From: Thermoanaerobaculia bacterium
Lineage (GTDB): Bacteria; Acidobacteriota; Thermoanaerobaculia; Gp7-AA8
DNA length: 8,401 nucleotides
Assembly: GCA_023700825.1 (NCBI GenBank)
Contig: JAMPYE010000174.1
Coordinates: 1 to 8,401, forward strand
Reading direction: 5' to 3'
The first letter of the stretch is position 1, and the number at the start of each line of letters is the position of its first letter. Below are positions 1 to 6,290 of the stretch, one piece after another. A program made the position numbers and the translations under genes. A model generated the notes under the pieces. The model had not been told where the DNA came from. It ran no database searches and saw only the letters and a list, made by a program, of their open reading frames with translations.

Positions 1-35
1 CCCGACCGGGATCGCCAGCCATCTCGCACGGAAAT

Positions 36-130
36 CGAAATGGAGAATGTCGAATGGAGAATGAGGAATGAAGAGCGGGACGGGCACCGGCTCTTCATTC
101 TCCATTCATCATTCTTCATTCGACATTTCG
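36..130. repeat. GAATGNN heptad inverted repeat (element A)
   Basis: Two 41-base arms (36-76 and 90-130) are imperfect inverted copies around a 13-base G-rich loop. Each arm reads CGAAATG-NN, then three GAATG-NN units, then GAATGAAGAGC at the inner end. Comparing the left arm with the reverse complement of the right arm without gaps gives 33 of 41 matches. All eight mismatches lie at arm positions 8-9, 15-16, 22-23 and 29-30, which are the two free bases of successive heptads. The hairpin would therefore be a ladder of 5-bp helices separated by 2x2 internal loops. It probably lies 3' of a gene outside the window, and it ends 55 bases before the aminopeptidase start. Reading frames through it are artefacts. 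Confidence 0.9.
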
Positions 131-159
131 GTTTTCGCTCTCGGGCCATCGCACCGCGA

Positions 160-185
160 TACAATCCCACGCCGCGGAGGCGAGT
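160..185 (+). promoter_or_regulatory. Putative -10 box and ribosome binding site of the aminopeptidase gene
   Basis: TACAAT at 160-165 (preceded by GA) resembles a sigma-70 -10 box. GGAGG at 176-180 sits 5 bases before the GTG at 186 and decides that start. I see no good -35 box at the usual spacing. The same GATACAAT octamer lies just before the second phosphofructokinase (7002-7009), which supports the -10 assignment. Confidence 0.5.
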
Positions 186-1133
186 GTGCGCGATCTCTAT
201 CCAGCCATTGAACCATTCGACAGCGGCTTCCTTCAGGTTTCGCCGCTACACACCATTCACTACGAGCAGGCCGGCAATCCGGCGGGGAAGAAGGTCATCT
301 TCTTCCACGGCGGCCCGGGAGGCGGCATCGAAGCGGACTACCGTCGTTACTTCGACCCCGCGAAGTGGCACGTGATCCTGTTCGACCAGCGTGGCTGTGG
401 CAGGAGCACTCCGCACGCGGAACTGCGCGAGAACACGACGTGGGACCTCGTCGCCGACGCGGAGCTGATTCGCGAGAAGCTCGGGATCGACAAGTGGTTC
501 GTCTTCGGCGGGAGCTGGGGGTCGACCCTGGGGCTGGCGTACGCGGAGACGCATCCCGACCGCTGTCTCGGACTGGTCCTTCGCGGGATCTTCCTGCTCA
601 GGCGGAAGGAACTGCTCTGGTTCTATCAGGACGGCGCGAGCGCGATCTTTCCGGACGCCTGGGACGACTACCTTCGCCCGATCCCCGAGGTCGAGCGCGG
701 TGACATGATGGGCGCGTACTACAGAAGGCTGACGTCGCCCGACGCCGCCGTCCGGAGCGAGGCGGCGAAGGCGTGGTCGATGTGGGAAGGTGCGACGAGC
801 AAGCTGTTTCCCGATCCGGGGCTCGTCGAGAAGTTCGGAGGCGACGAGTTCTCTCTCGCCTTCGCCCGCATCGAGTGCCACTACTTCGTGAACGGTGCGT
901 TCCTTCGCAGCGACACGCAGTTGCTCGACGACGTCACGAAGATCGCGCACCTGCCGGTCGTGATCGTCCAGGGGCGCTACGACGTGGTCTGCCCGGCGAT
1001 GAGTGCGTGGGCGCTGCACAAGGCGTGGCCGGGCTCGAAGCTGGTCATCGTGCCCGACGCCGGGCACAGCATGAAGGAGCCAGGAATCCTGAGCGCGCTG
1101 GTCGAGGCGACGGACGAGTTCGCAAAACTCTAG
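186..1133 (+). CDS. pip: Prolyl aminopeptidase (proline iminopeptidase), S33 family
   Basis: This cytoplasmic alpha/beta-hydrolase releases N-terminal proline from peptides. The 315-residue product has the family's usual length and no signal peptide. Visible motifs are the oxyanion-hole HGGPG at 41-45, DQRGCGRS at 67-74 and the nucleophile elbow GGSWGS at 108-113 with Ser110 as nucleophile. The triad is completed by Asp266 (GRYDVVCP) and His294 (AGHS). The block ARIECHYF at 227-234 carries Glu230, matching the acidic residues that hold the substrate's free amino group in this family. The start is GTG at 186, fixed by GGAGG 5 bases upstream. The gene appears monocistronic. Its TAG stop forms the first three bases of heptad element B. 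A related S33 aminopeptidase with broader specificity is possible, but the spacing of motifs fits proline iminopeptidase well. Confidence 0.93.
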   Translation: MRDLYPAIEPFDSGFLQVSPLHTIHYEQAGNPAGKKVIFFHGGPGGGIEADYRRYFDPAKWHVILFDQRGCGRSTPHAELRENTTWDLVADAELIREKLGIDKWFVFGGSWGSTLGLAYAETHPDRCLGLVLRGIFLLRRKELLWFYQDGASAIFPDAWDDYLRPIPEVERGDMMGAYYRRLTSPDAAVRSEAAKAWSMWEGATSKLFPDPGLVEKFGGDEFSLAFARIECHYFVNGAFLRSDTQLLDDVTKIAHLPVVIVQGRYDVVCPAMSAWALHKAWPGSKLVIVPDAGHSMKEPGILSALVEATDEFAKL

Positions 1134-1226
1134 GCGAAAGGCGAGAGGCGACAGGCGATGAGCAGGCAGCTACGGCTCAATCCTGTTGCCTGCTATCGCC
1201 TCTCGCCTTTCGCCTCTCGCCTCTCG
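1131..1226. repeat. AGGCGAN heptad inverted repeat (element B)
   Basis: The left arm (1131-1168) is T followed by four AGGCGAN units with last bases A, G, C, T, then GAGCAGGCA. The right arm (1187-1226), read as reverse complement, is CGAG, then four AGGCGAN units with last bases G, A, G, T, then AGCAGGCA. Apart from one missing G near the inner end, arm differences fall on the seventh, free base of the heptads. The loop is 18 bases. The left arm starts inside the TAG stop codon of the aminopeptidase gene (1131-1133). It could end or stabilise that mRNA. No clear run of T follows, so an intrinsic terminator is not shown. Confidence 0.9.
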
Positions 1227-1277
1227 TTCATTCGTTTCCGTTTCGTGTGACGCGCGTCCTATCCGGGCGGCGAGTCC

Positions 1278-1312
1278 GAGTCTAGACTCCGTGCCGCTTC
1301 TGCATGCGGCAC
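1278..1312. promoter_or_regulatory. Two adjacent perfect inverted repeats upstream of the M3 peptidase
   Basis: A perfect 12-base palindrome GAGTCTAGACTC (1278-1289) is followed one base later by a perfect 7-bp inverted repeat GTGCCGC/GCGGCAC (1291-1297 and 1306-1312) with an 8-base loop. They lie 47 to 81 bases before the peptidase start at 1359, where operators or a leader hairpin would be expected. No clear promoter boxes are visible here. Palindromes of this length do arise by chance in GC-rich DNA. Confidence 0.3.
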
Positions 1313-1358
1313 GTGCGGCCGCGACTCTTTTCGCAGTGAATCCATGGAGACGACAACG

Positions 1359-3530
1359 ATGCGTCAACTCACCACTCTGATCGCGAGCGCGCTTTGCGGC
1401 GCGGCTCTTCTTTCGTGTACGTCGACGACCACACAGACACCGGTGGCGGCAACTCCCGCCGAGGCAGCCCCGGTGGTTGCGGCGAAACTGTCGAATCCCC
1501 TGCTTGCGCCGTGGGCAGGCCCGTACGGCGGCGTGCCGGCGTGGGACAAGGTCGTCGTCGCCGACTTCAAGCCGGCGCTCGAAGCCGCGATGGCGGAGAA
1601 CCTCGCCGCCGTCGACGCGATCGCGAAGAATCCCACGGCCCCGACCTTCGAGAACACGATTGCGGCCTACGAGCGGGCATCACGCACGTTCGATCGGGTC
1701 GACGCCTACTTCGGCGTCTGGGGCAACAACATGAACAGCCCCGAGTTCCAGAAGGTCGACACGGAGATGGCCCCCGTAATCTCCGCGTTCCGCGACCGGA
1801 TCACGCAGAACGAGGGGCTCTTCGGCAGGATCGCGGCGGTCTACAACTCCCCCGACAAGGCGAAACTGACCCCCGAGCAGCAGCGGCTCACGTGGCTCCA
1901 CTACACGAACTTCGTCCGCGCGGGCGCGAAGCTCGACTCGAAGGCGAAGGCGCGGATGTCGGAGATCAACCAGGAGCTCGCGAGCCTCTACACGAGGTTC
2001 GGGCAGAACGTGCTCGCCGACGAGCAGGGGCGCTTCCTCACGCTCGAGAGCGAGGCGGATCTCGCAGGGCTCCCCGAGCCGCTTCGTGACGCGGCCTCCG
2101 CGGCGGCGGAGCGGAAGAAGGCGCCGGGCAAGTGGGTGATCACGAACACGCGCTCGTCGGTCGACCCGTTCCTGACCTATTCCGACCGCCGCAACCTTCG
2201 CGAGAAGGCGTGGCGCATGTTCATCATGCGTGGCGACAACGGCGACGAGAACGACAACAACGCGATCATCCCGCAGATCCTCGCGCTCCGTGCCGAGCGC
2301 GCGAAGCTGCTCGGCTACGAGACGCACGCACACTGGCGTCTCGAGAACGCAATGGCGAAGAACCCCGTGCGCGCGATGGAGCTGATGGAAGCGGTTTGGA
2401 AGCCCGCGATCGCGCGCGTCGCGGAGGAAGTCGCCGACATGCAGAAGCTCGCCGACGCCGAAGGCGCGAAGATCACGATCGAGCCCTGGGACTACCGCTA
2501 TTACGCCGAAAAGGTGCGGAAGGCCAAGTACGACCTCGACCAGAACGAAGTGAAGCAGTACCTGCAGCTCGAGCAGATGCGCGAGGCGATGTTCTGGGTC
2601 TCCGGAGAGCTCTTCAACTTCAGGTTCACGCCGATCACGAACGTGCCGGTCTACCACCCCGACGTGCGCGTATGGGAAGTGAGCGACAAGACGACGGGGC
2701 GGCACATCGGCGTCTGGTACTTCGACCCGTTCGCGCGCGAGGGCAAACGCTCGGGCGCCTGGATGAACGCCTACCGGAGCCAGGAGCGGTTCGACGGCGA
2801 AGTGACGACGATCGTCTCGAACAACTCGAACTTCGTGAAGGGCAAGCCGGGAGAACCGGTGCTCATCTCGTGGGACGACGCGTCGACGCTCTTTCACGAG
2901 TTCGGGCATGCGCTTCACGGGCTATCTTCGAACGTGACCTACCCGACCGTCTCGGGCACCGCGGTCGCGCGCGACTACGTCGAGTTTCCGTCACAGCTTC
3001 TCGAGCACTGGCTTCCGACGCCGGAGGTGCTGAACAGGTTCGCGCGTCACTACAAGACGAACGAGCCGATCCCGCAGTCGCTCGTCGATCGCATCGAGAA
3101 GGCCGCGACGTTCAACGAGGGGTTCGCGACGACCGAGTTCCTCGGAAGCGCCCTGGTCGACATGAAGATGCATCTCGCCGGCTCGACGCCGATCGACTCG
3201 AAGAAATTCGAGAATGAGACGCTCGACGCGCTCGGCATGCCGAAGCAGATCGTCATGCGCCACCGGCCGACGCACTTCAACCACGTCTTCTCGGGTGACG
3301 GCTACTCGGCCGGCTACTACAGCTATCTTTGGGCGGAGACTCTCACTGCCGACGCCTTCGAAGCGTTCGAGGAAGGCAAGGGCCCGTACGACAAGGACGT
3401 CGCGAAGCGCCTCATCGACCACGTTTTCTCCGTCGGTAACACGATCGACCCCGCCGACGGCTACCGCGCGTTCCGCGGCCGTGACCCGAAGACCGACGCG
3501 CTCATGAGGGATCGGGGATTCGGCAAATAG
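1359..3530 (+). CDS. dcp: Lipoprotein M3-family peptidyl-dipeptidase (Dcp-like)
   Basis: This zinc metallopeptidase of the M3 (thimet oligopeptidase/Dcp) family should release dipeptides from the C-termini of oligopeptides. ATG 1359 is preferred over the in-frame ATG 1344: GGAG at 1346-1349 lies 9 bases before it, and it gives a clean lipoprotein signal, MRQLTTLIAS then ALCGAALLSC with lipobox LLSC and lipidated Cys20. Thr at +2 argues against inner-membrane retention. A Thr/Ala/Pro-rich linker follows to about residue 43. The 723-residue product has the Dcp length. Zinc motif HEFGH is at 513-517 with catalytic Glu514. The third ligand Glu542 (DYVEFPSQ) lies 25 residues after His517, the spacing known in E. 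coli Dcp. The HVFSGDGYSAGYYSY block (from His642, Tyr649 to Tyr656) supplies the family's substrate-binding His and Tyr residues. The gene is followed by element C and a strong terminator. Family assignment is secure, while exact specificity (dipeptidase or oligopeptidase) is inferred. Confidence 0.95.
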   Translation: MRQLTTLIASALCGAALLSCTSTTTQTPVAATPAEAAPVVAAKLSNPLLAPWAGPYGGVPAWDKVVVADFKPALEAAMAENLAAVDAIAKNPTAPTFENTIAAYERASRTFDRVDAYFGVWGNNMNSPEFQKVDTEMAPVISAFRDRITQNEGLFGRIAAVYNSPDKAKLTPEQQRLTWLHYTNFVRAGAKLDSKAKARMSEINQELASLYTRFGQNVLADEQGRFLTLESEADLAGLPEPLRDAASAAAERKKAPGKWVITNTRSSVDPFLTYSDRRNLREKAWRMFIMRGDNGDENDNNAIIPQILALRAERAKLLGYETHAHWRLENAMAKNPVRAMELMEAVWKPAIARVAEEVADMQKLADAEGAKITIEPWDYRYYAEKVRKAKYDLDQNEVKQYLQLEQMREAMFWVSGELFNFRFTPITNVPVYHPDVRVWEVSDKTTGRHIGVWYFDPFAREGKRSGAWMNAYRSQERFDGEVTTIVSNNSNFVKGKPGEPVLISWDDASTLFHEFGHALHGLSSNVTYPTVSGTAVARDYVEFPSQLLEHWLPTPEVLNRFARHYKTNEPIPQSLVDRIEKAATFNEGFATTEFLGSALVDMKMHLAGSTPIDSKKFENETLDALGMPKQIVMRHRPTHFNHVFSGDGYSAGYYSYLWAETLTADAFEAFEEGKGPYDKDVAKRLIDHVFSVGNTIDPADGYRAFRGRDPKTDALMRDRGFGK

Positions 3531-3531
3531 C

Positions 3532-3596
3532 AGGCGAGAAGGCGAGAGGCGACAGGCGATAAGCAGACAAGGCGATAGGCGAGAGGCGACAGGCAG
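3532..3596 (+). repeat. AGGCGAN heptad array (element C, left arm plus extra copy)
   Basis: One base after the M3 peptidase TAG stop begins a run of AGGCGAN heptads with one inserted A (3532-3560), ending in AAGCAGAC. A second direct run (3570-3596) of AGGCGAT, AGGCGAG, AGGCGAC and a broken unit follows. The first run is the inverted partner of 3716-3750. Both share the inner end AGGCGATAAGCA. Confidence 0.88.
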
Positions 3597-3635
3597 GCCC
3601 AAGACTTCTACGCTCGTCAGCTTTCGGACAAAACA

Positions 3636-3672
3636 GCGAGGGAGCCCTCACGGGCTCCCTCGCTTCATTTTT
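3636..3672. terminator. Bidirectional intrinsic terminator between convergent genes
   Basis: A perfect 12-bp stem, GCGAGGGAGCCC (3636-3647) and GGGCTCCCTCGC (3652-3663), closes a TCAC loop. On the + strand TTCATTTTT follows (3664-3672). On the - strand the stem is followed by TGTTTTGT (complement of 3628-3635). It therefore fits a rho-independent terminator for both the M3 peptidase (+) and the phosphofructokinase (-), which converge here. Confidence 0.93.
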
Positions 3673-3715
3673 GCGGCTTTTCTGCCTGGTTCGTGTCGCT
3701 CAGCTCATCGCTTAG

Positions 3716-3750
3716 CTTGCTTATCGCCTCTCGCCTTTCGCCTCTCGCCT
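3716..3750 (-). repeat. AGGCGAN heptad array (element C, right arm)
   Basis: Read on the - strand this is four AGGCGAN units with last bases G, A, G, T, then AAGCAAG. Its outer end overlaps the TAG stop codon (3751-3749) of the phosphofructokinase gene. It is inverted relative to 3532-3568, and the terminator hairpin lies between the two arms. Confidence 0.9.
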
Positions 3751-4933
3751 AGACGTCACTCGTCATTATGAAAATCGGCTGACGATGGAAGTCGTAGATG
3801 GGGCGGAGGCGCTCGGTGTTGTAGTAGCGGGAGACGTCGACGACCTTCTTGCGTCCGCTGACGACGTCGATGGGGACGTTGTCGTAGACGCCGTTGCGCA
3901 CGTTCACGAGCCGGCCCGAGATTTTGCGCAGGACCAGGTCGAGCGCGAGGTTCCCGTAGGCCATCGGGACGATCGAGTCGAGCGCGTCGGGCTCGCCCGA
4001 GCGGACGACGTAGCCGAGCCGCTGGTTGACGACGTTGATCCGCCGGCCCTCGTTGTACTTCGCGGAGAGCTCCTTGAGCCGCACGGAGACCTTGTCGCCG
4101 ATGCCGCCGAGCTTCTTGTGCCCGTACTGGTCGGACTCCTCGCCCTCGAACGACATCGCCTCGTCCTTCATCGTCGCGCCCTCGGAGACGAGGACCACGC
4201 TGTAGTGGCTCGGATGGCGCTTCCGGTCGTAGACCATGAGCTCGGCGAGCTGCTCGATGTCGAACGGCTGCTCGGGGATGAGGCAGCGGTCGGCTGCCCC
4301 GGCCATCGTGGGCAGCAGCGCGGTGAACCCGGCGTAGCGGCCGAAGACCTCGATGACGAGAAAGCGCTCGTGAGATCCCGCGGTCGTGCGGAGCTGGTGC
4401 GCGAGCTCGATCGTGCGCGTCACGCAGGTCGAGAAGCCGATGCAGTAATCGGTTCCCGGGACGTCGTTGTCCATCGTCTTCGGGATCGCGACGACGTTGA
4501 CCTTCTCCTCGTGCAGCCGCTTCGCGTAGCTGAGCGTGTCGTCACCGCCGATCGGGATCAGGTAGTCGATCCCGAGCCACTCGATGTTCTTGAGAACGTC
4601 GGGCGTGACGTCGTTGATCGGCTCGGTGTACTTGTCGCGAAGATGCGAGGGCACCACCGCGAGGGGCAGGTGGGTCGGCCGCGTGCGCGACGTGTGGAGG
4701 AACGTGCCGCCCGTGCGCCCGGCCCGGTTCACGATGTCCTCGGAGAGGACCTGGAAGTTATCCGAGTTGTCCGCTTCCTTGTCGCGCACGAGGTCGGTGA
4801 TGCCGGCCCATCCGCGGCGGATGCCGATGACCCTGTAGCCTTCGCGCAGTGCGCGGATGGTGATTGCGCGGATCGCGGGGTTGAGTCCCGGTACGTCACC
4901 GCCGCCCGTCAGGATTCCAATTGTGCCTTTCAC
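3749..4933 (-). CDS. 6-phosphofructokinase, pyrophosphate-type signature
   Basis: This cytoplasmic enzyme phosphorylates fructose 6-phosphate at C1 in glycolysis; pyrophosphate-type members work reversibly. The 394-residue product has the N-terminal donor loop GILTGGGDVPGLNPAI (6-21), GGDDT at 129-133, PKTMDND at 151-157 with catalytic Asp155, FGRYAG at 197-202 and LGYVVRSG at 306-313. Asp132 and Lys152 occupy the positions equivalent to E. coli PfkA Gly104 and Gly124. Asp plus Lys there is the known hallmark of pyrophosphate dependence, so PPi is the inferred donor. The usual Met of the MGR sugar-phosphate motif is Phe197 here. The start is GTG 4933, supported by AGGGGA 7 bases upstream on the - strand. 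The gene converges with the M3 peptidase and ends in heptad element C. Membership of the superfamily is certain. Donor use is inferred from two residues. Confidence 0.93.
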   Translation of the reverse strand: MKGTIGILTGGGDVPGLNPAIRAITIRALREGYRVIGIRRGWAGITDLVRDKEADNSDNFQVLSEDIVNRAGRTGGTFLHTSRTRPTHLPLAVVPSHLRDKYTEPINDVTPDVLKNIEWLGIDYLIPIGGDDTLSYAKRLHEEKVNVVAIPKTMDNDVPGTDYCIGFSTCVTRTIELAHQLRTTAGSHERFLVIEVFGRYAGFTALLPTMAGAADRCLIPEQPFDIEQLAELMVYDRKRHPSHYSVVLVSEGATMKDEAMSFEGEESDQYGHKKLGGIGDKVSVRLKELSAKYNEGRRINVVNQRLGYVVRSGEPDALDSIVPMAYGNLALDLVLRKISGRLVNVRNGVYDNVPIDVVSGRKKVVDVSRYYNTERLRPIYDFHRQPIFIMTSDV

Positions 4934-5341
4934 GATTACTTCCCCTTTCTTCGACGGCCGTCGGCGCTTCCGATTCGCGACCGTTCTGCTCGATCGGGCG
5001 TGGCGTGTCGCAGGAACGCGCCGCCGGTGGCTCGATGCTCATGGGAGCCTAGCAGAGTCGGCCCCACTGTGATTGTGAGGAAACACCGAGGGATGAGGTG
5101 ACGTACATCGCTCCGTCCGGAGAGCTGAACGGGTGCGAAATGCGGTGGTTGCCTTCGGACGAGCCTTCCGGCCCGTTCGTTACGCGTGCGCAGCTCGGGC
5201 GCTCCCGCGGGCGGGTGATCGAGCGCGGAAGCTCCCTCTTCGCGGCGGGTGATGAACACCGGCGTGGCCATGCGAATTGTCCGGACACGCCGATTGTACA
5301 AAATGGGGAGGCGATTGGCTTCCGCGACGCGGCGGGGACCC
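4934..5341. other. 408-base intergenic region without a convincing gene
   Basis: Between the GAF-PAS stop and the phosphofructokinase start there are several open frames on both strands of about 80 to 120 codons. None gives a recognisable protein, and their third-position GC is weaker or no more periodic than chance in this GC-rich DNA. Visible elements are the phosphofructokinase ribosome binding site (4941-4947 on the - strand), a perfect 12-base palindrome CGACGGCCGTCG just upstream of it (4952-4963), and a - strand TACAAT (5298-5293). The last could start a leader of about 350 bases. Confidence 0.55.
5293..5298 (-). promoter_or_regulatory. Putative -10 box upstream of the pyrophosphate-type phosphofructokinase
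   Basis: On the - strand TTTTGTACAAT ends at 5293. The TACAAT hexamer matches those before the aminopeptidase and the second phosphofructokinase. No convincing -35 box is seen. Use of this site would give the phosphofructokinase mRNA a leader of roughly 350 bases, and a nearer promoter remains possible. Confidence 0.3.
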
Positions 5342-6190
5342 TCAGCGCTCGACGATCGTGCCGAGCAGGAGCTTCTCGCCGTCGCCCTTGACGAGGTCGA
5401 TGTTCACGAGCACGTCGATGAACGATCCGTCACGCCGCTTCACGCTGATCGGATGGCGGACGATCGACGTGTTCTTGTGGAGGTGCTCGAGCATTCTCTC
5501 GCGGTCCGCACGAGTCGGGTGGAGCTCCCACGAGGTGGACCGAAGCATCGCTTCGCGCGATTCGTATCCGAGCAGGTCGGCGAAGGCGGTGTTGACCTCG
5601 ACGATCCTCCCGTCGGTCGTCGTCCAGAAGGCGCCGGCGATGTTGCGGTCGAACAGGAGCCGGAACCGCGACTCGGAGACGGCCTTCGATTCGTAGAGGG
5701 CGGCATGCGCGATCGCCGCTCCCACGAGGCCCGCGAGAAGCTGCATCGAGTACGCGTCGAGGTCCGCGAACTGGCGGGGGCGGATCGAGACGACCTTCAG
5801 CACCCCGACCGCCTCGCCGCCGTGCAGGAGAGGGACGACGATGATCGATCGCGTGCCGGTGACTCCGGAGATCTCGCGATTGACCCGCGGGTCGAGCTCC
5901 ACGTCGTCGCCGCGGAGCATCGACTTCTGCCGGATGCAGAGGCCGGAGAGGCTTCCTTCGATGTCGAACAGAGTTCCGACGTGGGGTGCGAGCGAGCCGG
6001 CCGCGGTCTGATAGAGGATCTCCTCGTCGCGGATGCTCTCGACGACCGCGCCGTCGGCGCCGGTCAGGTCGAGAACCTCGTGTACGACGATCTGGCGGAC
6101 GCGTTCGAGATCGAGATCCGCGGAAGCGATGGCCTCCTGCGTTTTCACGATCGCGGCGAGTCGAGCGGCGAGATCGAGCTGCGATGTCAT
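5342..6190 (-). CDS. GAF-PAS sensor protein without an output domain
   Basis: This is a cytoplasmic protein of 282 residues with no membrane segment. A short N-terminal helix leads into a GAF domain (about 25-165), whose core includes IIVVPLLHGGEAVGVLKV. A helix linker (about 160-175) leads to a PAS domain (about 173-281) with SRFRLLFDRN, DGRIVEVNTAFADLLGY and VKRRDGSFIDV. The chain stops at GTIVER, where PAS domains normally continue through a DITER-like motif into a kinase or cyclase. No HisKA, HATPase, GGDEF, EAL or DNA-binding segment is present, so it is either a partner protein or a truncated sensor. The ligand is unknown. ATG 6190 is chosen because it starts directly at the predicted helix. 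GTG 6235 would add 15 residues, and neither has a clear ribosome binding site. It may be co-transcribed with the secreted-protein gene 100 bases upstream. Confidence 0.85.
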   Translation of the reverse strand: MTSQLDLAARLAAIVKTQEAIASADLDLERVRQIVVHEVLDLTGADGAVVESIRDEEILYQTAAGSLAPHVGTLFDIEGSLSGLCIRQKSMLRGDDVELDPRVNREISGVTGTRSIIVVPLLHGGEAVGVLKVVSIRPRQFADLDAYSMQLLAGLVGAAIAHAALYESKAVSESRFRLLFDRNIAGAFWTTTDGRIVEVNTAFADLLGYESREAMLRSTSWELHPTRADRERMLEHLHKNTSIVRHPISVKRRDGSFIDVLVNIDLVKGDGEKLLLGTIVER

Positions 6191-6290
6191 TGGTGGTATC
6201 CGCTGAGGATACTCCGGCCTCGCCCGTGCCGCCACTATGGATCGATGGGGATCGCGATTCCGGGCGCCCGCGCCGTACGGGCCAGGATCG

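Noticed and set aside
40..375. 111-codon + strand open frame at the left end
   Set aside because: It runs through the heptad hairpin and then out of frame through the aminopeptidase gene. The product is low-complexity and has no ribosome binding site.
1680..2918. 412-codon open frame antisense to the M3 peptidase
   Set aside because: It is an Arg/Val/Leu-rich shadow of the opposite strand, common in GC-rich genes, while the sense frame has complete catalytic motifs.
3532..3750. Heptad arrays as a CRISPR array
   Set aside because: The units are 7 bases and contiguous with no spacers, and the arms are inverted, not direct with unique spacers.
3785..5101. 438-codon + strand open frame antisense to the phosphofructokinase
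   Set aside because: It has skewed Asp/Val/Arg composition and no motifs. The - strand frame has all phosphofructokinase motifs.
4936..5271. - strand open frame ending 2 bases before the phosphofructokinase start
   Set aside because: The operon-like spacing was tempting, but third-position GC drops after about 30 codons, the product is Arg-rich with no recognisable domain, and the stop lies within the ribosome binding region. A decayed gene cannot be excluded.
5098..5391. 97-codon + strand open frame with GAGGG before its GTG
   Set aside because: Third-position GC is fairly high but second-position GC is too, so codon periodicity is weak. It overlaps the 3' end of the GAF-PAS gene and gives no recognisable protein.
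6261..6270. CGGGCGCCCG palindrome between the two - strand genes as a terminator
   Set aside because: The stem is short and has no T run on either side, and such palindromes are expected by chance in GC-rich DNA.
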